Assembly (NCBI GenBank): GCA_000708835.1
Contig: DF237052.1
Coordinates: forward strand, 1-64,000
Reading direction: 5' to 3'
Length of the DNA: 64,000 nt
From: Klebsormidium nitens
Taxonomy: Eukaryota > Streptophyta > Klebsormidiophyceae > Klebsormidiales > Klebsormidiaceae
Position 1 is the stretch's first letter, and each line of letters opens with the position of its first letter. A program made the translations under genes and the position numbers. Below are positions 1 to 10,400 of the stretch, piece after piece. Under the pieces are notes generated by a model that was not told where the DNA came from, ran no database searches, and saw only the letters and a list, made by a program, of their open reading frames with translations.

Positions 1-20
1 CCCTATCGTTGCTCTCCACC

Positions 21-239
21 CTAGTTGCTGATTTCCGCCATGGTGGGGGTTGGCAGGTAGGTGTGGCTTCCTAGAGAGTACAAGTTTTGCAGCCACCGTA
101 TGATGTCGTCATCGAAAGGGGACTTCCACGATTTTTCCTTGAGTCTTGTCCATACAGTTACTGCCACAGTCTGCAAGTCTGGACTCCGACTTGCAATGCA
201 GGAGAGAAGCTCTTGCCGCATCAGGAGCCTCGTGCACAA
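21..239 (-). other. possible terminal exon of an unidentified minus-strand gene
   Basis: An open minus-strand frame ends in TAG at 23-21. It reads like real protein: mixed hydrophobic and charged residues, with segments such as KEKSWKSPFDDDIIRWL and LYSLGSHTYLPTP. There is no ATG start; an in-frame TGA lies just upstream at 242-240, so an acceptor inside the frame would be required (an AG near 226 is one candidate). A second coding-like minus stretch at about 767-890 (SALKAFCNFATLLQL) could be an upstream exon. No family is recognised and no splice chain could be proven. Confidence 0.22.
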
Positions 240-945
240 TCATTTGCCTGGCTACCGTTGTTTACCATAGTAAAAAGGTTTCCAACAAGAGGAAAGCACC
301 CGTGGTGACCTGTGGTGGAAAGGTGAGTCTCCGATGACGAGCGCTCTTTGTGTGTGATTTGTGTAGCTGCTTTTTCGGGTGTCGGTGCATTAAGCTGGTC
401 GGCTCGTCGGACCCCTCTGCAAGGGTAACAGCCTACTGGACTCTGTCGGAGTTGTGTTTGTATGTTAAGCTAGACAGTAATCCTTTTTCAGCGAACGTGG
501 CCGGTACGTGTTGGTTTACAACTGCCACCTTGGTAGTCCTTAAAATTTGTCACATTGACAGTTGATGTTGTAATGCGTTTGAAGGCAATAGCCTACCGCA
601 CGCTTAGAAGAGGTGTAGTGGGCATAAGTAAGAATCAGAAAATTGTGCCAGAGGGGAAGAGGTATCAATTGTGTGAGAGCCATTGTCTTCGAGCAGAAAG
701 TTGCATGATGCTCGTTGCATGGTCACTGCTGGAGCCGCTTAGATTATCGGTCGTATGATGTGCAGTCTATCTGCCAGGAAGATTGGGTGAGGCGTCACAA
801 TATGACACTAGTTGCAGCAAAGTGGCAAAGTTACAGAACGCCTTCAATGCAGACTCATTGTCAGATTGAAGAGAGCTTCTATGCAATTCCGGTCTGGAAC
901 GCAAAAGCCTATCAACCCCATTGATTTGACTGGCAGGGTTTCGCT
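240..945. other. spacer upstream of the LRR gene
   Basis: No convincing plus-strand gene is visible. The last bases before the LRR start contain an acceptor-like tract ending in TTTGCAG at about 944-950, so the 5' untranslated region of the LRR gene may be spliced. The minus strand near 767-890 has a short coding-like stretch that may pair with the frame at 21-239. Confidence 0.4.
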
Positions 946-987
946 TTGCAGATTCCCCCCCCGATTTTGGAGCCACCTCAAAGGACC

Positions 988-2820
988 ATGGCCATGCAGG
1001 TCACACCAGCCCTGCTTGTGAGGATGCTGCTCCTGGTGACCCTGTACGGGTGCGGGCTCCTAAGCGCTGTCCACTCACTTACTATGGAGGAGATTGGCAG
1101 TCTAGTTCAGGGCCCCCTCTGGAATCAGAGTAACATCACTCTCTCCTATAAGCAACTGTCAGGTCCAATTCCCCCTGAGCTCGGCAGCCTGACCAACCTC
1201 ACCACGCTCGACCTTTCCAGAAATACATTATCAGGTCCCATTCCCAACGAGCTCAGCAGCTTGACCAACCTCACCACGCTCGACCTCTACTACAACAGCT
1301 TGTTGTCCGGCCCCATCCCCGCGTGGCTCGGCAACTTGACCAAGCTCAGCTACCTTGATCTTTCTCAAAACTATCTCTCGGGCCCCATCCCCCCCGAGCT
1401 CAGCAGGCTTTCCAACCTCAACATGCTCGACCTCTCCAGCAATAGTTTGTTGTCGGGCCCCATCCCCCCGGAGCTCAGCAACTTGATCCAGCTTACCTCC
1501 CTTGATCTTTCTTACGCTAATCTCTCGGGCCCCATTTCCCCTGAGCTTGGCAGCCTGCCCAACCTCACCACGCTTTACCTCTACGCAAACAAATTGTCCG
1601 GCTCAATCCCCCCCGGACTCAGCAACTTGACCAAGCTCACCTATCTCAGTCTTTCTACAAACGACCTCTCCGGCCCCATCCCCCCTGAGCTCGGCAGCCT
1701 GCCCAACCTCACCTACCTTGATCTCGGATCAAACAGCCTCTCTGGTTCAATACCCCCCCAGCTCGGCAGTCTGAGCAAGCTTACTTGGCTCAATCTTCGT
1801 TATAACACCCTCTCCGGCCCCATCCCCGCTGAACTGGGCAGCTTGACCAGCCTCACCGACTTATACCTCTCCAACAACAACCTCTCCAGCCGAATGCCCC
1901 CTGAACTTGGCAGCCTGACCAGCCTCACCACATTATACCTCTACGCGAACGCCCTCTCCGGCCCAATTCCTCCTGAGCTCGGCAATCTGACCAACCTCTA
2001 TTACTTAGACCTCTCCAACAACAGCCTCTCCGGCCCAATTCCTCCGGAGCTTGGTAGCCGAACCAAGCTCGTGTACTTCTTCCTCAACAACAACGCCCTC
2101 TCCGGCCCAATTCCTCATGAGCTCGGCAGACTGACCAACCTCACCTACTTACGCCTCTCCAACAACAGCCTCTCTGGCCCAATTCCTCCAGAGCTTGGCA
2201 GCCTGACCAAGCTCAAGAACTTACACCTTTGAAACAACGCCCTCTCCGGCCCAATTCTGCCTGAGCTCGGCAACATGACCAGCCTCTCCGGGTTATACCT
2301 CGACGACAACGCCCTCTCCGGCCCAATTCCTCTTGAGCTCGGCAACCTGACCCAGCTCTACTACTTACACCTTTACAACAACGCCCTCTCCGGCCCGATT
2401 CCGCCTGAGCTCGGCAACATGACCAGCCTCTCCGAGTTATACCTTGACAACAACGCCCTCTCCGGCCCAATTCCTCCTGAGCCCGGCAACCTGACCTACC
2501 TCAACTACTTAGGCCTCTACAACAACAGCCTCTCTGGCACAATCCCTCCAAGTCTCCTCAGAAGCAGATTCGGGAACAGATTCCCCAACACAAGTTTCTA
2601 CCCTGGAAACTTCGGACTCTGTTGCACAACCTGCAACGCCGAATTCAACACACAGGTTGCATCAACCTGCTCATCATCGTCTCCTTCAGTCGGACGGGCC
2701 ATTGTCGATAGAGTTATCACGGGAGCTGCTCTCGTCCTGGCCTTTGCAATTCTAGGGTACTGAATCTACCGTAGAAAGAGTTGGATGTCAAACTGGTACT
2801 CCCCCCGATACCCACAGTAA
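988..2820 (+). CDS. plant-type leucine-rich-repeat membrane protein, interrupted by in-frame TGA
   Basis: Extracellular-type LRR protein. ATG at 988 has a good context and starts a hydrophobic signal peptide; an in-frame ATG at 946 is less likely. A short cap is followed by nineteen 24-residue repeats of the form LSGPIPPELGSLTNLTTLDL plus a partial one, the SGxIP signature of plant LRRs. Repeat 15 is broken by TGA at 2230-2232, but the same frame continues through repeats 16-19, a Cys-rich cap (CCTTC) and a transmembrane helix (ITGAALVLAFAILGY). A second TGA at 2761-2763 is followed in frame by a basic tail (IYRRKSW) to TAA at 2818-2820. No kinase domain follows, so it is receptor-like protein in type. 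It may be a recent pseudogene, a readthrough gene or a sequence error; a conservative model stops at 2232. No donor near the first TGA would splice it out convincingly. Confidence 0.75.
1153..2553 (+). repeat. 72-bp tandem coding repeats of the LRR domain
   Basis: Nearly every 72-bp unit contains CTCTCCGGCCCAATTCC or a close variant encoding LSGPIP. The last eight or so units, from about 1950, are much more alike at DNA level than the first ten, which suggests recent unit expansion or gene conversion at the 3' end. The first TGA lies in this younger block. Confidence 0.8.
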
Positions 2821-4489
2821 TCTCAGCGTTGAAGCTACTTTGTAGGTAGTCGGACCCATGGAAACCTAGTTCGGAGACAACCATCTAGGGACGGTTTGGT
2901 TAGAGTGCCAGTTCGTGTTGTGTATCATATTGGACTTTATCAAGCCTTCTTTATTTCGTGGGGTAATTTCTGTTGTTTCTTTGTTTGCATAGGGCACATC
3001 CGTCGTCTCGCCGGGTATTCTTCTGATCGCTCTTGTCTCTTGGTAATGGACAACGATTTATATACGAAAAAGTTTCTCCTAGTACTTTATTTGGTTACCG
3101 TGACAAGTAGAAAGCCAAAGATTCAATGTAGCTATGTACTCAATGTAAGCTCGCAGGCTAAACATGTGGATTTGTCTGAGAAGTTGCTAATTGTTGGAGG
3201 ATTGTTGGGCAATTTTTCTCGAGAATGGCCACCCGTATGATAGACATCGGGATCCCATATCCCATGCACACTGCTCACTGGCAACTTCCTATTTGAAGCC
3301 AGAAGTTCTAAAAGTAAAGCGCGGCCGCGCTGTGGCTGCATGCATAGTAACACGACGAGCTATAGTCACCTTAATCCATCGATTGATGATCTGCACATAC
3401 ATGCACGGTCAGGTAGCATACTAACTTAGCAATTAGACGGTGTGACTAGGGTAGATTGTCATGACAGAATTGAATGACGGAGCCGCATGCATCCGGAGGC
3501 ACGTGGCTGACGGCCCGGCTGGCCACGACTCGAGATCTGGCAACCAAAGGCTGAGGTCGAATGAAAGCTAGCGAGATTGATGTCAAACAAGATGGCTATA
3601 TGGTTTTTAGCCGGCGCCGGCTGTGTGACGTACGCAGTGCGTGGCCGCGGCCAATCCAACTTTTAGCACAACCGGAATTGGATTGTGGCTCGTCGATCGC
3701 AAGTCCAAGGCATTCTGCAACATTTGCAAAACGGTCGCAAAGTGATCCCAAAAGTGCGAATCGTGTAATACACGATAATCATTAGCATCCTAGGATTTTC
3801 CAAACAACGTGCTGATTGAATGATCGAAGCTGATCAAATGTGCTTGTAAACGGGATTGCTCAATCATTGAATGCAGCTATAATAAGTCGTCCAAAGCTTC
3901 GAGAATCTACTGTGACTACTTCATACCAACTCGCAGCCCTTGCACCGCTGCGATGCTGCTGCCCTGACTACTAAGCTGACTCTTCTGGCTACTCCACTTG
4001 GTATATACGGTACAACCGCCTAATAATCTTTTGGCGGTAGATAGATGCTCTTCCATGCGTCTCTTGAAAATAACACTAGGAAAACCGCGAGTACAAAGCT
4101 TTGCCACCTGGTGCGCCTGCAGGAAAGCCCCCGATGCGTAACCTTACCAGCTACACAAAATCGTTTCTCACCACCTAAGCAGGACCTTTGCTTGGCAGCC
4201 TCCGTTGAACCAAAAATCATTAGGTGGTTAAGCAACTGACTAGCTATTGCTTCATGAGCACGCCGGATCTGTCATCCTATTAACGAAACTCTCAACTCAA
4301 TCTGGCCTGCAGCTGGCAACCAGTCTACACCGAGCATCACCTCAGCGCTCAGTACTCATAAATGCAACTCGCCGCACCATTCGGCGTGACTGTAGCGACG
4401 AACTTTCGCCCCTCGCACAGAACCTCCGCTACAGACTCGCCGTCTATTACCAGTACCAACGTCCGTTTAACGTTTTACCCAACACGTGT
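2821..4489. other. spacer between the LRR gene and the convergent kinase gene
   Basis: This holds the 3' flanks of two convergent genes. No intact reading frame with protein-like composition was found. A CG-rich palindrome GCGGCCGC lies near 3322 and a second CG-rich patch near 3640; both resemble islands seen after 54 kb. Confidence 0.5.
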
Positions 4490-7400
4490 TCAAACTGAAT
4501 CGCTAGCGTCTCGGGGCGCCTCTTTCTCGTCCCCGCCCCCTGCCTGCATCTTCTCCTGCAGCTTCAAAAACAGATTGCCCCCCCTGGCCGACTCCCGCCC
4601 TACTCTCACCCCCCGGGTCCCCCCATCCCCCGTTTCAACGTCCAACGATTTCACCTCCGTCCGGGGGGGTCCCACCGGCCGGCCGTGGTACACAAACGTT
4701 GGCCCCTGTGTTGCAAGCAGGGGGGTGTTGGTATTCGACGACGTACGCACGAGCCCTCCCCCATTCCCGAGTGGCGACGGAGCCCCCCGCGAGCCCCTTT
4801 GCGACAACCCCTCAATGTCGATAGTCAAATGACCCGGTCCTCCTCCACGATAAACACTCCCCCCGTGCACGGAACTCCCCCGCCGCGCGCCTCCCCGGTA
4901 CGAGCCCTCCCCCCGATACGAGTTTCCCCCATGGTACGACCCCCCCCGGCGGGGCGAACTTTCGGAGAGGCTCCAGAACTTGGACCCGGCCCTGAGGGAT
5001 CCCCCGCGGCGCGAATGAGGGGAAATATGGTCGAGCTCGTCGAAGGGCTTTGAGGCACTGCCCAGAATGGAAGTGATCGACACGCCGCCGTGATGCACGT
5101 GGCCGGGGCCGGAGACCGTCGTTTCGACGTCCTGTCGAGTTAAGATGGGAAGGTTTAGGTTTGGGTAGACCAAGAAGGTTACTGCCAGTTCCAGGACATA
5201 GTCCGCGAGCTTTGTACATGACAGAGCCGTAATTGAGCTGATCAAGGAAATGTTGGACGCGTGAAAACTAAAGCTCTGCGGCTGAGGTTCAATAGAGGTT
5301 TCCAGCCTAAGTACGACGAAAACGTTTTGCGACAACTAGACACCCGGAACTCGAAGGCCTTCTGAGCAATCCCCACGTCGCTAAGGAGAATCATCAGGGC
5401 AGAGATATTCAAGTCCTTGCAGATGGCCAAAAGTTCGGCCTTTGGCTACCTTTGAAAGAAGGAAACAAGAAAAACGGGACGATCCTGAAACCGCAGCCCG
5501 CTATCCGCAGGGAACGCCGAAACGACAAAACTCCGGCAAGCGAAACATGAAGCGTACCTGTTGAGATTCCATGAGCGGCGGCAATTCCCTCTCGTCCTCG
5601 TCTTTCTCGTCTTCGTCGATCTCGCCCTCCCGCCCCTCAGGCAGCGCACCGCTCGTCGTGAAGCCGTTGATCACGGGGGGATCCCTCGGGTTGCTGTTCG
5701 CGCTCGACAGCGCGTGGTCGACGAGGACGCTGGCCGGCACGTTGAACCAGAACGTGCTGCCGTGGCCGACTTCGCTCGTCACGCCGATTGTGCCCCCCTG
5801 GAAAAACACAGTTTCATGTTTTGTGTAAACTTTGTACAACTCGCGACATTGGATATGCATTCCTTCTTAAGCCAAGAGCACCTGGGAGGACACTGGATGC
5901 GTTACCTGGTGCCCCGTCTATTGGTCGAAAGGGTGAAACCAGAACGTGCTGTTGCGGCCGACCCCGCTCGTCACGCCAATGGTTACCCCCTGAACTACTG
6001 TGCGTCTGGTAAAGCTTGAAATCGAGGGCACCCGGAAAAACTTCAAGGTGAACATTTGACTGCCCCTTGAAAACTAAGCACGTATGTGGTCTGACGGCCC
6101 TTGATCGTGGTCGCCGGACTGGCCCAAAACGTCCTGCCGTTGGCCGACCTCGCAACAATGGCGCCTTCGCAAGAAAGCAACATGTTTCATCTTGATCCTC
6201 GGTCCACAATTCCTCCGAGAATCTCTCAAAGTTTGCCCTGTCGTGGGGACACTCTTGCCCAGACTTTCCACCCTCCCCAAAGAAAAAGTCGTGGGGGGCT
6301 TTACTAAAGACCAGTGTCGCTTACCTCGGACCCCCCCAGAGCAACAAGGGAACTTAGAAGTCTCCCAAAGAAAGGATGAAATCTAGAGCGCGTCTTACCA
6401 TCAGATCTGCCAGCAGCTGGCAGATGTAGGGCCCCAGCCCCGTCCGCCCTTGGCTTCAGCCTCATCGTCGTGGGTCTCGAACAGATTCCACTCCACTTTT
6501 GCACATACTCCCTGACCCCCGAAGGAAAGAAACGGAAACACAACTTCGCGCCTCACCATCAGATCCGCAAGCAGTTCGCAGATGTAAAGCCCCAGCCCCG
6601 TCCCTTCGGAAACTTGGCCTTGTCGTGTGGTGTCTCAAAAACACCAATTCCTTGTTTGTCTTATCCCCCCGCTTATCCCTATCCCTCCCCTAATAAAGAG
6701 GTGGAAATAAACCACTGTGCCTCACCATTAAGTCTGCAAGAAGCTTGCAGATATAAAGCCCCAGCCCCGTGCCCCCCTGGAAATTGGCCTTGTCGTGCGG
6801 CGTCTCGATGAAGGGCATGAACACCTTGGCGCTCGCTTCTGACGTCATCCCGATCCCGTGGTCGATGACCTCGAAGCGCAGGCCCCGGTCGTCCCACGGG
6901 AGAACGCGCACGACCACCGTGCCCTCGCGCGTGAACTTCATCGCGTTCGAGATCAGGTTTACCAGCAGCTGCAGAAAGGGTACCGGATTTGAATTCCGCG
7001 GTAAAATACTGTGACGGTGGAAGAAAGGTCACCCACAACTGCGGAAACTTAACTGGAAACGAAAGAAGGTGGTCTTGCTTCGAAGGCATTGAATATCAAA
7101 TGTCCCAGTAACTGTGGGCAGCAACTGTGGGGGAAAAGAGAGGAGCAATCTGCCTTCGAAGCTTCTTGGGGACCTCTGATCGCGTTCGAAGTTGGAAATG
7201 TTGCCGGGTGGGAGGAAATGCTCTTGCATGTCAACTTCGTCGTGTGGAGCTCATCGCATTGGAAAGGTTTCCAAAAAACAGTGCGAAACCGATACTGGGT
7301 TCGATGCATTTGCGGGTGGACTTGATGGCATGGCGACTACATCGAGTTCACCAGCGACTGCCAGGGATGCAGTGAATCAGTGACAACATATTCTTGGTGA

Positions 7401-10400
7401 ACCAAGCGAAAACTTTTATGCAAATCCGTTCTAACTCATGGAAAAGTACAACGAGAAGCCCACGAAGACGACAAACAGCAGCGTTGAAACAACTTTCCGG
7501 TGTGTCAAGTACGGTGTGACCTGAGAGTAGAGAGGGTCGGTTGCAACGTGAGACGTTTTGTCCAGGATGATACAGCCACTACATGCATTGCTGCCGCTCA
7601 GATTACCATGTCGATATCAAAACCGTGACAGATCCATTCAGCTGCAACCCAACTTCAAAAGGAGAGCACAGGTGAGGACTATCCACAGACACGCAAGCAA
7701 CGGTCAGCGCCGGGGTTTGCCTAGTCACCAAACACGCCGTCAGACTTCATCTGATGTCGAAGAGCTATTCGAAGCTTGAAAAACTTAAGAAACTGCAATT
7801 TCGACTCGACTCCGCACCTGCTCCAGTCGGTGCCGGTCCAAGTTATACCGCTTCCCCTCCACCGAGGGGTCCATTTCGCTGCGCAGGGTAACCCCCAGTT
7901 TCGGCTGCATCATGCCTGCCACGTGGCGCATGCACTCGGAGATGTCAACAGGCTTGGTGTACAGGGTAAGCATCCCCGCCTCTAGTTTGCGCATGTCAGC
8001 AATGTCGTCGATCACGGTCGCGAGGAGCCGGCAGCTGTTCAGGCTCTGCCGCAGCGTTTCCTGCAATTCCGGAAGATTTACATTGACGATCCTGAAAAGG
8101 TTGAGTTTAGAGCCAGCTTAGCGCACACAGGAGGCAACCCCCGCTTCTAGTTTAAGAATGTCTCCACGTCATCGACCACAACAAATCTGCAATAGCGTTT
8201 CCCGCACCAGAACAGGTTTCACCCTTTCAGACTCTTACATGGTCCAAATGAGCTTCAGAGAAGCGAAGGCCTGCCCGTCTATGGTGCTTATGTCCGTGGT
8301 GTCCTCGATCTTGTCACGAGCGCTTCGATGCACAATATCGAACCGAGAAAATCCTTGAAACGTCTCTGATATAGGGCCGGTCCAAAGAAGACGGGCACCT
8401 TCTTCCTTGAAATGCCAACGCCTGGCGTGCCAAGGGTTGCACAAGCGAGAAGCTTTTTAGGTTCTAGAGAGGAGCGGAAACTCGTTCGGACACGGGTTTT
8501 CCTTGTGCTCAGAACAGCTGTGAAAAGGACCTGATAATCTTCTAACTTGTCAGTTTCGTAAACCAATGCCGGTGCTAGAACGACACCACCACAACACACG
8601 CACTTGCGATTTCGCCTAGAGCAACCAATTGCTGTTCCCACGCTCCCACTCAGCTCAGCTCTATAACCAAACGACCGCAACCGAGACAGTCCCTAAAACC
8701 TCAGGTAGATGAGATTGGTGCCACGGCCACTTCTTACCATCGCTGACTTGCACGCTTCGTGCAAAGCCCCCCCCTCCGGCTTCCCGTGGATAATTGCCAT
8801 CTGCTTCAACTGGCCGAACAAGTACTTGAGGTTGCGCATCACGCTCCCCAGGGGCTCCCGCATCTCGTGGCTCACGTAGCCCACCATCAGAATTGACACG
8901 CCCCGCGCACCGGCCTCCGCTCTAGAGGGAGAAAAAAAGAAAAGTGTCAAGAGTCTGCACTGATCCATTGAGCGACAGAAGCTCCATTATCTCGTGGCTC
9001 ACGTAAGCCACCATCAGAATTGACACGCCCCGCGTGCCAGCCTCTGCCCTGGAGAGAGAGAGAAAGTCGCGTTGATGATCGTAAATTCTAGTCTGAGGTG
9101 CGGAATAACGGTCCCGCAGGACTCTCGAATATTCTATGCTGCATAACCCAGCGTCCCGCATATCGACCTGCATCTGAGGAGAGACAACGTACGATTAGTC
9201 ATGGACGGTTGCCCGTAAACTGGAGTTGGAGTTTCGCAGCACGCTCGCAAGAAATATTGTCTCTCGTGGCTGACGTACCACACCGTGGTAAGTGACACAC
9301 CGCTGGCATAAACCCCTGCGGGGGGATAAGGAATGTCACCAGCTACTTGGAAGCACTACCGCGTAACCCGTGTCACTACAGTCAAAGGTCAGATTGCGTT
9401 TGAGGTCGAGAGCTCCCAAGCGCTGCCGCTTCTTGTGGCTGACACGACCCACCAAAAGCACAGTGGCTTCCGCATTAAGATATTGGAAAGGGGAAAGGGG
9501 AAAGACGACGGATTTAAACGCTTCAGATTTCAAAAACGAGCTTGCGAGCCAGCCAGGAGTACCTCCATCTTTTGGCTGATATGACTCACCACTAGTTTTC
9601 ATGAGAGGGTTTGAAGAAAAAGGAGTCTGAAGAAAACCCTGACATGTACAACAAGGATGATTGATTCACGCTAAGCTCGTATGGAGCAGATTGAAGGGCT
9701 CCATAAGCATGCCGGCACCTCTGCGCACTCCAAACCCCAAAACAATTCCACAACAAAACATCTGCACCAAAGCCTTGTCCGAATGGATAGCAAAAACTTC
9801 GCGTCATTACTCTCAGAAGCTGAAACCAATGCTGATAGAATTAGCTTTCTAAGCTCGCAGTTCGGAGCACGTCAAAAGGCTTCGACACCAGCAGGTGGAC
9901 GCACATCACCTCTGATTTGGTTTTGTAAATATGTGGCCGTAGACTCGTTTGGAGACTCACTCTAAGCTCGCATGGAGCAGGTCGAAGCGCTCCGACACCA
10001 GCAGGTGCATGCGCATCAGCACGGGGCGAACCAGGAACACGCCCTCGAGGATCAACGTCAAAATGATGAGGGCGGCAAAGATCCACGTGATGATTAACAA
10101 CGTCCGCACGTGCTCCTCCCCCAGGTCCTGAAACCGCCCCACGATCTCGTTCATCAGCCGCAGAAACGTCTCCTCGTTCGCCGTCAAAACGTCTACGTTC
10201 GCACTGATCCCCAGCGCATTGCTTGGAGTCTCTGGCGGGACGACGCCGAGTGCGTCGAACGACGTCCCGGAAACGTCTTGGAGGATCTTCGTGCCGGCTG
10301 CGTACATCATCTGAAAATTGGGTTCTACTTGTGCGAATAACCGCCGGACGGTCTTGTCTTTCGAACCGGAGAGTTGGAGAGAACCGTCGCCGAATTGGAG

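Noticed and set aside
2145-2470. Minus-strand GRRGRCC-repeat frames
   Set aside because: Antisense of the 72-bp LRR repeats.
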